Part shown: one piece after another, positions 1 through 10,100 of the stretch
Layout: the number at the start of each line of letters is the position of its first letter
Numbering within the stretch: the first letter of the stretch is position 1
From: Candidatus Amulumruptor caecigallinarius
Lineage (GTDB): Bacteria > Bacteroidota > Bacteroidia > Bacteroidales > Muribaculaceae
Length of the DNA: 64,000 nt
NCBI GenBank assembly: GCA_944321825.1
Contig: CALUMU010000002.1
Location: forward strand, 1 to 64,000
Reading direction: 5' to 3'
Program-made: the position numbers and the translations under genes
The notes under the pieces: generated by a model
Seen by the model: only the letters and a program-made list of their open reading frames with translations
The model's database searches: none
What the model was told of the DNA's origin: nothing

Positions 1-26
1 TCTCTTCAAATGTCCTTTTCATAAAC

Positions 27-72
27 GAACTGCACTCCAAAAGTTTTTTGTCTAACTTTTGGGGTGCAGTTC
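27..72. repeat. long hairpin repeat, 19-bp arms
   Basis: Arms 27-45 and 54-72 are complementary over 19 bases with a single G-U type mismatch, around an 8-base loop. The inner part is A/T-rich (CAAAAGTT / AACTTTTG) and the outer part is GAACTGCA / TGCAGTTC. It could be a terminator for a gene left of the window or a dispersed intergenic repeat; the words TGCA and CACCGGGGT recur near 49170. No gene is visible in 1-159. Confidence 0.5.
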
Positions 73-114
73 ACACCGGGGTACAGCCCTATACAAACTT
101 ATATAATACAGCGA

Positions 115-145
115 GGGGTGGATTATCGAAACGATAATCCACCCC
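115..145 (-). terminator. hairpin after tRNA-Gly
   Basis: A perfect 14-bp stem (115-128 with 132-145) closes a 3-base AAA loop, 15 bases past the 3' end of the tRNA-Gly gene in its direction of transcription. There is no strong T-run after it on the minus strand, so it may act as a processing or 3'-stabilising hairpin rather than a classical intrinsic terminator. Confidence 0.6.
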
Positions 146-159
146 ACACTACTGATAAG

Positions 160-232
160 AGCGGTAGACGGGGCTCGAACCCGCGACCCTCGGCTTGGGA
201 AGCCAATGCTCTACCAACTGAGCCACTACCGC
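160..232 (-). tRNA. tRNA-Gly (anticodon CCC)
   Basis: Read on the minus strand this folds as a full cloverleaf: acceptor GCGGTAG pairs with CTACCGC, the D arm carries AGTTGGTAGAG, the anticodon stem TTGGC/GCCGA encloses the loop TTCCCAA (anticodon CCC), and the T arm is GCGGG-TTCGAGC-CCCGT. The discriminator base is U; CCA is not encoded. It reads GGG glycine codons. Confidence 0.95.
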
Positions 233-285
233 ATCGATAATATCCGTAGGAAAAGGTCCGCGATGGCGTATCCGATTTCCTGAGA

Positions 286-293
286 CAAAATTA
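286..293 (-). promoter_or_regulatory. -7 element for tRNA-Gly
   Basis: TAATTTTG on the minus strand fits the Bacteroidota -7 consensus TAnnTTTG and lies 53 bases before the tRNA. No good TTG is seen at the -33 position. Confidence 0.4.
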
Positions 294-369
294 GGCATAA
301 ATCGGCGGTATAAAAAGTTAAAAAAGGTTGCTTTAACCGATTAACACTACAACCGGCAGAAAAAAGATT

Positions 370-377
370 TATATTTG
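370..377 (+). promoter_or_regulatory. -7 element for OmpA/TPR lipoprotein gene
   Basis: TATATTTG matches TAnnTTTG 79 bases before the chosen start codon. No matching -33 TTG is found about 20 bp upstream, so this rests on the -7 alone. Confidence 0.4.
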
Positions 378-456
378 TACATAAATAAGTGCGTCGATTT
401 TGCGACTTATTTTAATCAACGTACATCTCATCATCAATTATTACTTTTTTGTAGCT

Positions 457-2142
457 ATGAACATCTATTCCAAAAGCTCTTTGCTGGCGCTGGCTGTGGG
501 TTCGATGACACTGGCCGGATGCTCGTCAAAGATGAAAGATTTCAAATCAGAGTATTTCTCTTGTAATCCGCAGCCTCTTGAGGTTGTGGGTCAGAACGTG
601 CCTGCTACCGTAACAGCCCGTGTGCCTCAAAAGTTCTTCGTAAAGAACGCCGAGCTTACTGTAACCCCTACCCTCAAATATGCCAACGGCGAGGTGAAAT
701 CGGCTCCCGTCATGTTTGAAGGCGAGAAAGTCAGGGGCAACTACCCCACCATCAGCTATGACAACGGAGGCACGATGACCATCCCAGTCAACTATGTCTA
801 TACGCCCGAAATGCGTCAGAGCGAACTGTACCTTGACTTCAGCGTGCGCCAAGGCAAGAAGCAGTATGTACTCCCGTCAGTCAAAGTGGCCGACGGCGTG
901 ATAGCCACAGCAGCCCTCTCCGATGCCGGCTCCGTGGTACCGGCTGCTTCTGCCGACAAATACCAGCGCATAGTCAACGAGAAGTACAAGGCCGACATCC
1001 ACTTCCTCATCAACCAGGCCAACATCCGCTCGGGCGAGACCAACTCCGATGGCATGACCGCCTTCAAGTCCGACCTCAAGAAGGCCGCCCAGGACACCAC
1101 CCGTGTAATCGAGGAAATCAACATCTCGTCATACGCATCGCCCGAAGGCTCGCTTGAGTTCAACACACAGCTCGCCGAAAACCGTGAGGCAAACACCACC
1201 AAATATCTCGACTCACAGCTCAAGAAGGACAAAATCTCCAACTTCGGCGAACTCACAGCGCAGTTCACCCCCGAGGACTGGGAAGGATTCCAGGAACTCG
1301 TGTCGGCAAGCGACATCCAGGACAAGCAGCTTATCCTCTCCGTACTTTCGATGTACAAGGATCCCGCAGAGCGTGAACGCGAAATCCGCAACATGTCGAG
1401 CATCTTCGACCAGCTTGCCGAAACCATCCTGCCGAAGCTCCGCCGCTCACGCCTGACCGCCTCTGTCAATGTCATCGGCCGCAGCGACGAGCAGATCAAT
1501 GAGACATTTGACAAGAATCCTCGCGAGCTCTCTGTCGACGAGCTCCTCTACGCAGCCAACCTCACCAACGACAAAGCCCGCAAGCAGGCCATCTACGAAG
1601 CTGCCATAGCCCAGTACCCGAGCGACTACCGCGCATATAACAATCTCGGCAACCTCTACTATGCCGCCGGTGATTATGACAAGGCCAATACATATTTCAA
1701 CAAAGCCAAGTCAATCAATCCTTCAGCCAAGGAAATCGCGATGAACGAAGCTCTGATGGCTATGGTCAACAAAGACATGCAGACAGCTCAGCAGAAGCTC
1801 GGACAGGCAGCCGACGTAGACGGCATCAACGGCGCACTGGGTACCTACTACCTCATGCAGGGTGACAACGCACAGGCCGCCAAGGCTTTCGGCGACACCC
1901 AGAGCAACAACGCAGCTCTCGCCCAGATTCTCAACAAGAACTACAGCGCAGCCCAGAAGATACTCAACAACGTCACCCCCGACGCTACCACTTATTATCT
2001 GAAGGCCGTAGTGGGCGCCCGTACCAACAACGAGGCCGAGGTTACGACAAATCTCCGCAAAGCTATCTCGCTCGACCCCAACATGGCAGCGCAGGCAGCT
2101 TCCGACCTCGAATTTTCAGCTTTCAATCTCAGCAACCTCTAA
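457..2142 (+). CDS. OmpA-like/TPR outer-membrane lipoprotein
   Basis: Lipoprotein of 561 residues, probably on the periplasmic face of the outer membrane. The start at 457 is chosen because it gives a clean lipoprotein signal (MNIYSKSSLLALAVGSMTLAGC, cleavage before the Cys); an upstream in-frame start at 400 would bury it. The middle (about 175-340) resembles an OmpA-type domain (DIHFLINQANIRSGE, then ISSYASPEGS ... LAENRE), the part that in other proteins binds peptidoglycan. The C-terminal third has TPR-like helices (YNNLGNLYYAAGDYDKANTYFNKA). The combination is common in Bacteroidales; the precise role is unknown. It stands alone and ends at a strong terminator. Confidence 0.85.
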   Translation: MNIYSKSSLLALAVGSMTLAGCSSKMKDFKSEYFSCNPQPLEVVGQNVPATVTARVPQKFFVKNAELTVTPTLKYANGEVKSAPVMFEGEKVRGNYPTISYDNGGTMTIPVNYVYTPEMRQSELYLDFSVRQGKKQYVLPSVKVADGVIATAALSDAGSVVPAASADKYQRIVNEKYKADIHFLINQANIRSGETNSDGMTAFKSDLKKAAQDTTRVIEEINISSYASPEGSLEFNTQLAENREANTTKYLDSQLKKDKISNFGELTAQFTPEDWEGFQELVSASDIQDKQLILSVLSMYKDPAEREREIRNMSSIFDQLAETILPKLRRSRLTASVNVIGRSDEQINETFDKNPRELSVDELLYAANLTNDKARKQAIYEAAIAQYPSDYRAYNNLGNLYYAAGDYDKANTYFNKAKSINPSAKEIAMNEALMAMVNKDMQTAQQKLGQAADVDGINGALGTYYLMQGDNAQAAKAFGDTQSNNAALAQILNKNYSAAQKILNNVTPDATTYYLKAVVGARTNNEAEVTTNLRKAISLDPNMAAQAASDLEFSAFNLSNL

Positions 2143-2202
2143 TCATCCCCGATAACGGTTGACACAAACACCGAAACGGCAAACGCCGTTATCGGCAATA
2201 AT

Positions 2203-2236
2203 AAACGCCGTGGACTATCCATAGTCCACGGCGTTT
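2203..2236. terminator. bidirectional terminator, 15-bp stem
   Basis: AAACGCCGTGGACTA and its perfect complement flank a 4-base loop; the A-run on one side and the T-run on the other allow it to work both ways. It sits between the converging OmpA/TPR lipoprotein gene and the GNAT gene. Confidence 0.85.
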
Positions 2237-2273
2237 CTCTAATTATACGATTTATAAGACTTATGCGGCTTGC

Positions 2274-2762
2274 TCACAGTACCAGCTGGTAATCGACAAC
2301 GTCGAGGGGGCGGCCGAACTTGTGGCCTACCGCCTTAAAATGGCTCACAAGCTTGAACCCCAGACGCTCATGGAAGTGGCAACTGTCGGTATTTTCAGCC
2401 GTGATACACGCTATCAGTGAGTAATAGCCACGCTGCCGGCACCTGTCAATCAGCAGAGCCATCATCTCTTTAGCTATCCCCTGATGCTTATACCGTGTGT
2501 CAAGATATATGGTGGTCTCCATAGTCCCGGCATAAGCGGGTCGCTCTTTCCATGGGTGCACATAGCAGAAGCCGGCGACCTTGCCGTCGATTTCACACAC
2601 TATGTACGGGCAGTCTTTCGCGATTTCCTCTATCCTGAGCCTCATAGCCTCGACGCTGAGAGGCTCCTGTTCAAAGCTGACGGTAGTATCTGTCACATAG
2701 GGGTTATATATGCGGCATATCTCCGCAGCGTCATCGGGCGTAACATTGCGGTACAGTTTCAT
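2274..2762 (-). CDS. GNAT N-acetyltransferase, phosphinothricin-acetyltransferase type
   Basis: Acetyl-CoA dependent N-acetyltransferase of 162 residues, a usual length. It starts RNVTPDDAAEICRIYNPYV and contains TTVSFEQEPLS, AGFCYVHPWKERPAYAGTME and the acetyl-CoA loop YKHQGIAKEMM (Q/RxxGxA/G), the pattern of the PAT/MnaT (YncA) group. Relatives acetylate small amines such as methionine analogues or phosphinothricin; the natural substrate cannot be read from sequence. Last gene of the minus-strand run starting at folP, 28 bp after the DUF2007 gene. Confidence 0.85.
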   Translation of the reverse strand: MKLYRNVTPDDAAEICRIYNPYVTDTTVSFEQEPLSVEAMRLRIEEIAKDCPYIVCEIDGKVAGFCYVHPWKERPAYAGTMETTIYLDTRYKHQGIAKEMMALLIDRCRQRGYYSLIACITAENTDSCHFHERLGFKLVSHFKAVGHKFGRPLDVVDYQLVL

Positions 2763-2790
2763 AACACATTTCCTCTCTTTAGAAGTTGAT

Positions 2791-3015
2791 TTAATTTCTG
2801 TCTTGATGCTCGTCGAGCAGTTTCAATGCCCTTTCGAGGTCAGATGCGTTGACCATCAGCCGTGCCTCGCCGAGAGCGTTAAAGCCGATAGGATATACTG
2901 TGGACATGATGGCATTGTCTACGAAACTCGGTATGCCGTAGGCATCAAGCATCCCTTTGGCTATGGCCGCCGCCTGTATGTTGGGGAACGTGGCTGCAAG
3001 TACGATTTCCGACAT
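2791..3015 (-). CDS. DUF2007-family small protein
   Basis: A 74-residue cytoplasmic protein: MSEIVLAATFPNIQAAAIAK followed by GMLDAYGIPSFVDN and a C-terminal VNASDLERALKLLDEH. This is the DUF2007 fold (PII-like or signal-transducing in name only), whose function is not established. It sits 42 bp after gmd in the same direction. Confidence 0.75.
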   Translation of the reverse strand: MSEIVLAATFPNIQAAAIAKGMLDAYGIPSFVDNAIMSTVYPIGFNALGEARLMVNASDLERALKLLDEHQDRN

Positions 3016-3057
3016 GGCCTTATTCGCTTTGATAGGGTGAAACTGTAACGGAGCCGG

Positions 3058-4146
3058 TCACTTGACTATGCCCTTTTCAAGAAACTCGGCAAGGTTGGTG
3101 CGGACGCGCTCGCCTTCCCTTTCGGACGCAATCTTGAGCATGTCCGAATCGGTCATAATCCTGACAAGGTCCTCAAATGATGTCTTTTGCGGATTCCACC
3201 CTAATTTGGCCTTGGCCTTGGTCGGGTCGCCCCACAGGTTGACCACATCGGTAGGACGGTAGAAATCCTGACTTACCTCGATCAGCACTTTGCCGGTCTT
3301 CTCGTCGATGCCCTTTTCGTCCTCACCTTCGCCTTCCCACCGCAGGTTGATGCCTACATTTTTAAAGGCGAGCGTGGCAAACTCCCTCACCGAATGCTGC
3401 TGCCCGGTGGCTATCACATAATCTTCAGGCCTATCCTGCTGGAGCATAAGCCACATGCACTCCACGTAGTCACGGGCATAACCCCAGTCGCGCAGAGATG
3501 ACAGGTTGCCGAGATAGAGCTTGTCCTGCTTGCCCTGGGCTATCCGCGCCGCAGCGAGAGTGATCTTGCGTGTGACGAAAGTCTCCCCTCGGCGTTCGCT
3601 CTCATGGTTAAACAATATGCCCGAACAGCAGTACATACCGTATGCCTCACGGTATTCCTTTACAATCCAATAGCCATAGAGTTTCGCCACAGCATAGGGG
3701 CTATAAGGGTGGAAAGGAGTATTTTCATTTTGCGGCACTTCCTCCACCTTGCCGTAAAGTTCGCTCGTCGACGCCTGATAGATGCGGCACTTGTCTTTGA
3801 GGCCGCACAGCCTGACAGCCTCAAGTATGCGGAGCACCCCCACGGCATCCACATCGGCGGTAAATTCGGGCGAGTCGAAGCTGACCTGCACATGGCTCTG
3901 CGCGGCCAGATTGTACACTTCATCAGGTCTGACCTTGGAGATGACCTGCATTATGCTCATAGAGTCGCCCAAATCGGCATAATGGAGGTGGAAATGCCTG
4001 TGCCCCTCCAGATGCGCTATGCGCTCGCGGAAATCCGACGAATTACGCCGTATGGTACCGTGTACCTCATAACCTTTGTCAAGCAACAATTCTGCCAGAA
4101 ACGAGCCGTCCTGGCCTGTAACACCGGTTATAAGAGCTGTCTTCAT
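3058..4146 (-). CDS. gmd: GDP-mannose 4,6-dehydratase
   Basis: Converts GDP-D-mannose to GDP-4-keto-6-deoxymannose, first step to GDP-L-fucose and related sugars for surface glycans. 362 residues, full length. NADP-binding motif GVTGQDGSF at the N-terminus, catalytic STSELYGK and [13 protein letters not shown] (YxxxK), and the [12 protein letters not shown] segment typical of GMD. The partner GDP-fucose synthase (fcl), often adjacent, is not next to it here. Bacteroidales add fucose to capsules and O-glycoproteins, so a fucose role is the likely one. Confidence 0.93.
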   Translation of the reverse strand: MKTALITGVTGQDGSFLAELLLDKGYEVHGTIRRNSSDFRERIAHLEGHRHFHLHYADLGDSMSIMQVISKVRPDEVYNLAAQSHVQVSFDSPEFTADVDAVGVLRILEAVRLCGLKDKCRIYQASTSELYGKVEEVPQNENTPFHPYSPYAVAKLYGYWIVKEYREAYGMYCCSGILFNHESERRGETFVTRKITLAAARIAQGKQDKLYLGNLSSLRDWGYARDYVECMWLMLQQDRPEDYVIATGQQHSVREFATLAFKNVGINLRWEGEGEDEKGIDEKTGKVLIEVSQDFYRPTDVVNLWGDPTKAKAKLGWNPQKTSFEDLVRIMTDSDMLKIASEREGERVRTNLAEFLEKGIVK

Positions 4147-4164
4147 ATCTTTTATATGTATGGT

Positions 4165-4938
4165 TTATCTATTAATCAGTTCATTATCTTCACCATAGAC
4201 CTTCAGGCTTATATCCTGTCCGTCGAAGCAGGCGTAGCTGAAATGGTTGACCCAGTCGCCGAGTATTATCACCCGAGAGCCGCAGCCGACAGCCTTATCG
4301 AGCATGGCATGACGATGGCCGAACACGAAGTAGTCAATCCTCGGATGAGAGCCGTCGGAAAGATACTCACAGGCGTATTTCACCAAAGGCTCATTATCCT
4401 CATCGGTTATAGTGGTGGAATACTCGGAAGCCGTGGCCGTCTTGCGGCTCTGAGCCGACCACCCATGCGCAAGGGCAAGAGTCCAGCGGGGATGAATCGT
4501 GGCGTAAAGCATCCGGCACACCGGATTGCGGAATATCCTGCGGAGCACCTTGAAAGCGGCCGGACGCTGTCCGACTCCGTCGCCATGGTCGAGCAGAAAA
4601 GTTTTGCCTCCGATATCCTTGACCACCGGGCCGTCCATGACCTCCATGCCTATCTCGCGGGCAAGATAGTCAAACAGCCACATGTCATGGTTGCCCTTGA
4701 ACCAATAGACCTTGACACCGGCATCGGCAAGCTCGGCTACTGCCCCGAAAAAGCGTACAAATCCACGAGGGACCACCGTCTTGTACTCAAACCAGAAATC
4801 GAGCATATCACCCATCAGATACAGCTCGGTGGCATCGTGGCGTATGCTACGCAGAAAGTCCACCACCATGGCTTCATGTGCCTTAGGGTCGCGGATGTAT
4901 GATGCTCCGAGATGTGAATCCGACAGGAAATATATCAT
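4165..4938 (-). CDS. lpxH: UDP-2,3-diacylglucosamine diphosphatase
   Basis: Lipid A pathway hydrolase that releases UMP from UDP-2,3-diacylglucosamine to give lipid X, at the inner face of the cytoplasmic membrane. 257 residues. Metallophosphoesterase signature: DSHLG near residue 7, GDMLDFWFE, GNHDMW and the late GHRHAM. The length and FWFEY segment fit LpxH rather than a generic phosphatase. It lies 18 bp before gmd, so two envelope-precursor enzymes are coupled. Confidence 0.88.
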   Translation of the reverse strand: MIYFLSDSHLGASYIRDPKAHEAMVVDFLRSIRHDATELYLMGDMLDFWFEYKTVVPRGFVRFFGAVAELADAGVKVYWFKGNHDMWLFDYLAREIGMEVMDGPVVKDIGGKTFLLDHGDGVGQRPAAFKVLRRIFRNPVCRMLYATIHPRWTLALAHGWSAQSRKTATASEYSTTITDEDNEPLVKYACEYLSDGSHPRIDYFVFGHRHAMLDKAVGCGSRVIILGDWVNHFSYACFDGQDISLKVYGEDNELINR

Positions 4939-4978
4939 AAAAAAGGTGATTTATATAGAGTTACGGATTGTGACGGCT

Positions 4979-5302
4979 TCAAAGAAAGCCAAGATCCAAT
5001 TTCGCCTCCTCGCTCATCATATCCTTGGTCCACTCCGGCTCAAAGACTATGCGTATGTCCACGCTCTTGACACCGTCGATACTCTCCAACTTGATGCGTG
5101 CATCATCCACTATGAAATCCGCAGCCGGACAGTTGGGCGCAGTCAATGTCATGTCGATGGCAAGGTTGCCGTCATCGTCGAGGTCTATTTTATAGACCAG
5201 TCCGAGGCTATAGATATCCACTGGTATCTCAGGGTCAAAGACAGTGCGCAGCATGGCCACGACCTTATCTTCGATTTGCAGACGTTGTTCGGGGGTAAGC
5301 AT
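4979..5302 (-). CDS. DUF59 / MIP18-family Fe-S assembly factor
   Basis: A 107-residue protein of the DUF59 family, helpers in maturation of iron-sulfur proteins (the SufT and Cia2 group). Visible marks are DPEIPVDIYSLGLVY and TLTAPNCPAADFI with the conserved cysteine. It is not in a suf operon here; the neighbours are cdaA and lpxH. Target proteins are unknown. Confidence 0.8.
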   Translation of the reverse strand: MLTPEQRLQIEDKVVAMLRTVFDPEIPVDIYSLGLVYKIDLDDDGNLAIDMTLTAPNCPAADFIVDDARIKLESIDGVKSVDIRIVFEPEWTKDMMSEEAKLDLGFL

Positions 5303-5341
5303 TATATTTTTGCGGTGGATTATTTTTACATGTCAATATAA

Positions 5342-6127
5342 TTACGAGCGGTTGTTTCCAATCACCGCCGACAAGCGATGCTCGAGGTCAGATGTCGACA
5401 ATCGCATATGCAGCTTGCCACGGTAGGCTACCGATATGTTGCCGGTCTCCTCCGACACCACGATGGCAAACGCATCGGTAGCCTGGGCTATGCCGAGCGC
5501 AGAGCGGTGGCGCAGACCGAGAGAGCGGGGCACATTGCTGTCATGGCTTACAGGCAGGATGCATCCGGCGCTCATGACCCTGAAATTATCGATAATCAGG
5601 GCACCGTCATGGAGGGGCGAGTTTTTAAAGAATATGTTCTCTATAAGGCGGGTATTGATGAGCGCGTCTATTGTATCGCCGCTCTTCTCGTACTGGTCAA
5701 GAGGCATACCCTGCCGCAACACTATCAATGCTCCGGTCTTGCTCTTGGCCATGCTCATGCAGGCGTAGACGATGGGAAGCACATACTGCTTGCTGTCGGA
5801 ATACTCCTCGGCTTTGCGGTGGTGCTTGAAAAAATCATGCAGAAACCGCCACCGCTTATGGTCGCCGACCTCCACAAGGAACCGCTTGATCTGGTCCTGG
5901 AATAGTATCACGAGCACCAGCAGACCGATGCTCATGAACTTGTCAAGAATCGTGCCCATGAGCTTCATCTCCAATATCTGGGAGGTGAATACCCACACCA
6001 CGATAAACGAGAGCACACCGATAAAGATATTTATCGTGCCGCTCTCTTTCATTATCCTGTAGAGGTAGAAAAGCAGCAGACCTACTATCGCTATATCAAA
6101 GGCATCTCTTAATCCGAAGGGTTCCAT
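5342..6127 (-). CDS. cdaA: membrane diadenylate cyclase (c-di-AMP synthase)
   Basis: Makes the second messenger c-di-AMP from two ATP. 261 residues: N-terminal membrane segments in the first 80 residues (DIAIVGLLLFYLY, INIFIGVLSFIVVWVF, IGLLVLVILF), then the DAC catalytic domain with DGA at 174-176 (NSPLHDGALII) and RHR at 206-208 (GLRHRSALG), both required for catalysis. Start ATG lies 12 bp after folP, so the two are probably co-transcribed. No riboswitch or c-di-AMP phosphodiesterase is seen nearby. Confidence 0.92.
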   Translation of the reverse strand: MEPFGLRDAFDIAIVGLLLFYLYRIMKESGTINIFIGVLSFIVVWVFTSQILEMKLMGTILDKFMSIGLLVLVILFQDQIKRFLVEVGDHKRWRFLHDFFKHHRKAEEYSDSKQYVLPIVYACMSMAKSKTGALIVLRQGMPLDQYEKSGDTIDALINTRLIENIFFKNSPLHDGALIIDNFRVMSAGCILPVSHDSNVPRSLGLRHRSALGIAQATDAFAIVVSEETGNISVAYRGKLHMRLSTSDLEHRLSAVIGNNRS

Positions 6128-6139
6128 AAACGGTTATAT

Positions 6140-6985
6140 TCACGATTGCGGTAACATGGATACAATCCTGACGGCCTCAGAGCAAGCCTTCACATCATGC
6201 ACCCTTAATATCTGCGCCCCTTTAAGCAACGCTATGGTATTAAGCGCGGTAGTGCCGTTGAGGGCATCCACAGGCTCTACACCCAACGCCTTTGTAATCA
6301 TGGATTTGCGCGATATGCCCACTAATACGGGGGCATCAAGCAGCTCGGCGAACAAAGGCAGATCCGCCATCAGACGGTAGTTCTGTTCCAAGGTCTTGGC
6401 GAATCCGAATCCGGGGTCGACTATCACGTCGTTGACACCTCTGAGCCGGAGTTCGCGCAACTTGACCGAAATGCTGCGAAGCACTTCAGCGGTCACACCG
6501 TCGGGATAATCGGTCAGAGCCTGCATATCGGCAGGGGTGCCGCGCATGTGCATCAGCATATACGGAACGCCGAGCGACTCTACTGTGTCAAACATGGTAT
6601 CGTCAAGGTCGCCGCCCGAAATATCGTTGACAATATCGACATCCATATCCTCTACAGCCGCCTTAGCCACCGATGAGCGGAAAGTATCGACCGACACAAC
6701 CACATCCGGGGCGACAGCCCGCAATGCAGCCATACCTGCAGCCAGCCGGTCGATCTCCTCCGATTCGCTCACCTCAGCGGCACCCGAACGTGACGAATAT
6801 GCCCCGATATCGATCATGTCCGCCCCGTCGGCTATCATCTCAAGCACACGCCGCCCTATCTCGTCAGACTTCGTGCGCGAACCGGCATAGAACGAGTCAG
6901 GGGTAACATTGATGATACCCATTATGGCCGGACGGACATATTCTACAAGCCGCCCGCGGATATTGAGGGAAAAAGGCTTAAACAT
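6140..6985 (-). CDS. folP: dihydropteroate synthase
   Basis: Joins p-aminobenzoate to dihydropterin pyrophosphate in folate synthesis; the sulfonamide target. 281 residues. Both family signatures are present: IMGIINVTPDSFYAGSR near the N-terminus and IDIGAYSSRSGAAEVSE; further SVDTFR, NDISGG, MHMRGTP and DPGFGFAKT line the substrate pockets. First gene of the minus-strand run to 2274; its AT-rich upstream region is shared with the divergent ileS. Confidence 0.95.
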   Translation of the reverse strand: MFKPFSLNIRGRLVEYVRPAIMGIINVTPDSFYAGSRTKSDEIGRRVLEMIADGADMIDIGAYSSRSGAAEVSESEEIDRLAAGMAALRAVAPDVVVSVDTFRSSVAKAAVEDMDVDIVNDISGGDLDDTMFDTVESLGVPYMLMHMRGTPADMQALTDYPDGVTAEVLRSISVKLRELRLRGVNDVIVDPGFGFAKTLEQNYRLMADLPLFAELLDAPVLVGISRKSMITKALGVEPVDALNGTTALNTIALLKGAQILRVHDVKACSEAVRIVSMLPQS

Positions 6986-7046
6986 TTATGCAAATTTAAT
7001 AATTTTTTCAGACGATATGCCCATTTTCCACACTTGATATAGTCAT

Positions 7047-7078
7047 ATTGCATATCATAGGAATATTTCCTAAATTTG
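7047..7078 (+). promoter_or_regulatory. ileS promoter
   Basis: ATTG at 7047-7050 and TAAATTTG at 7071-7078 are separated by 20 bp, matching the Bacteroidota sigma-ABfr pattern, 91 bases before the ileS start. Confidence 0.75.
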
Positions 7079-7169
7079 CGGTGCTAAAAATACCCCCTTA
7101 AGACTGATTGATACCCGGTATGCTTTCGGTCAACAATGAGAAAGCCACGAGCTTCCAATCTGATGATAT

Positions 7170-10100
7170 ATGGACAAGAAATACAACGTCTACGACAAAT
7201 TCAACCTTTCGGACATAAACAAGCAGCAATTAGCCCGCTGGAAAGAGGAGGGGCTATTCCAGAAGACCCTCAAGCAGCGTGAAGGCTGCCCATCGTTCGT
7301 GTTTTTTGAAGGACCTCCATCGGCCAACGGTATGCCAGGCATACATCACGTCATGGCCCGCACCATCAAGGACATATTCTGCCGTTTCAAGACCATGAAG
7401 GGCTTTCAGGTCATGCGCAAGGCCGGATGGGACACCCACGGACTGCCCGTAGAGCTCGGAGTGGAGAAATCGCTCGGTATCACCAAGGAGGATATAGGCA
7501 AAAAAATATCCGTAGACGACTATAATGCGGCCTGCCGCCGCGAGGTGATGAAATTCACCCGCGAATGGGAGACGCTCACCGACCGCATGGGCTACTGGGT
7601 AGACATGCAGAACCCCTACATCACCTACGACAACAGGTATATCGAAAGTGTATGGTGGCTGCTTAACCAGCTCTACAAAAAAGGGTATCTTTACAAGGGC
7701 TACACCATCCAGCCCTATTCACCGGCAGCAGGTACCGGCCTCAGCACCCATGAGCTTAACCAGCCGGGATGCTACCGTGATGTGAAAGACACCACATGCA
7801 CCGCCGAATTTGAAATCATCGACCCGACAGCCGATATGTCAGGATGGGGTACGGCATATTTCCTCGCATGGACCACTACCCCGTGGACGCTGCCGAGCAA
7901 CTGCGCACTGGCCGTAGGTCCATCTATCAAATACAATATAGTACGTACTTACAATCCCTATTCGGGAGCTAAAATCACCGTCGTACTCGCCGATGCGCTC
8001 ATGGGCAGCTACTTCAACCCCAAGGCGGCCGACATGAAGCTCGAGGACTATGACGGCGGCAAGCTGATACCCTATCAGGTGGTGGCCACAGTAGATGGCA
8101 AAGAGTTTGTAGGCATGACCTACAAGCAGCTCATGCCATGGGTCAACCCCGGCGAGGGAGCGTTCAGAGTCATCCCAGGCGACTACGTGACCACCGACGA
8201 CGGTACGGGCATCGTACACATAGCCGGCACATTCGGAGCCGATGACAACCGCGTCAGCAAACTCAACGGCGTACCCGCTATGCTCTTGACCGACAAGGAC
8301 GGCAACCAGCGTCCCATGGTGGACCCCACCGGACGTTTCTACCGCATCGAGGACCTCGACCCGGATTTCGTCAGCGAACGTGTCGACACGGAGGCTTACA
8401 CCCCATGGGCGGGCAAATATGTCAAAAATGCCTTCGACCCTGCCGAGGATGGCGACCAGAAGGAAACCCTCGATATCGAACTGTGCATGTGGCTCAAGCA
8501 GCAAGACCGCGTATTCAAGATAGAAAAGCACGTGCACAGCTATCCCCACTGCTGGCGCACGGACAAACCTGTACTCTACTACCCTCTCGACAGCTGGTTT
8601 ATCCGCACCACCGCAGTGCGTGAGCGGCTGATGGAGCTTAACAAGACTATCAAGTGGAAACCGGAGTCAACCGGCTCGGGGCGTTTCGGCAAATGGCTGG
8701 AAAACCTCCAGGACTGGAACCTGTCACGCAGCCGCTACTGGGGAACCCCGCTCCCGATATGGCGCACCGAGGACGGCACGGAGGAAATATGTATCGAAAG
8801 TGTCCAGCAGCTCTATGACGAAATCGAGAAATCTGTCTCAGCCGGCCTCATGGCATCCAATCCTTACAAGGATAAAGGCTTCGTCCCGGGAGATTACTCC
8901 AAAGAGAACTATGAGCGTATAGACCTGCACCGCCCCTATGTCGACGACATTATCCTCCTCAGCGCAAGCGGCAAGCCGATGAAGCGCGAGACGGACCTGA
9001 TAGACGTATGGTTTGACAGCGGTTCTATGCCGTATGCTCAGATCCACTATCCGTTTGAAAACAAAGAGGGACTTGACAGCCGCCGTCTCTATCCGGCCGA
9101 CTTCATAGCAGAGGGCGTAGACCAGACTCGCGGATGGTTCTTTACTCTCCACGCCATTGCCGGCATGGTATTCGACTCTGTCGCCTATAAGGCGGTGGTG
9201 TCTAACGGCCTTGTGCTTGACAAGGATGGAAACAAGATGTCGAAACGCCTCGGCAATGCAGTCAATCCGTTTGAGGCTATCGAACAGACAGGCAGCGACC
9301 CGCTGCGCTGGTACATGATAGCTAACTCGTCGCCGTGGGACAACCTGAAATTTGACATCAACGGAGTCAAAGAAGTATCACGCAAACTGTTCGCCACGCT
9401 CCATAACACCTACGGCTTCTTTGCCCTCTATGCCAATGTCGACAACTTCGACAACGCGCAGCCGCAAGTGCCGATGGAAAAACGTCCTGAAATAGACCGC
9501 TGGATTATCTCGCTGCTCAATACCCTGATACAGGATGTCGACAGCGCGCTTGAGGACTATGAACCCACCAAAGCAGCCCGTGCTATCAACGAGTTTGTCA
9601 ATGACAATCTTTCTAACTGGTATGTGCGGCTTAACCGCAAACGATTCTGGGGAGGAGAGATGACTGACGATAAGCTCGCGGCATTCCAGACCCTCTACAC
9701 ATGCTTGGAAACGGTGGCCCTGCTTATTGCACCAATCGCTCCGTTCTATGCCGACCAGCTATATCTTGATTTGACATCTGTCATCAAGGGCGACAATGCG
9801 ACAAGCGTACACCTTGCCGATTTCCCCACAGCCGATGAAAGCTTGATCGACAAGCGACTTGAAAAAAACATGAAAACCGCACAGACCATCACGTCGATGG
9901 TACTCGCTCTGCGCCGCAATGTCAATATCAAAGTGCGTCAGCCGCTCACCTCCATCATGATTCCCGTAGTGGATGACGGGCAGCGTCAGGCTGTTGAAGC
10001 CGTCTCCGACCTGATACGTTCGGAGGTCAATGTAAAGGAGATAAAAATAGCAGATAACAGCGAAGGAATCCTTGTAAAGCGTGTCAAGCCCGACTTCAAA

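Noticed and set aside
816..1514. 232-codon frame opposite the OmpA/TPR lipoprotein
   Set aside because: Serine/arginine-rich mirror of a GC-rich gene; no start context or domain.
3604..4902. 432-codon open frame opposite gmd and lpxH
   Set aside because: It spans the spacer and two well-supported genes on the other strand, and its sequence is low-quality (many His, Arg and Ala runs).
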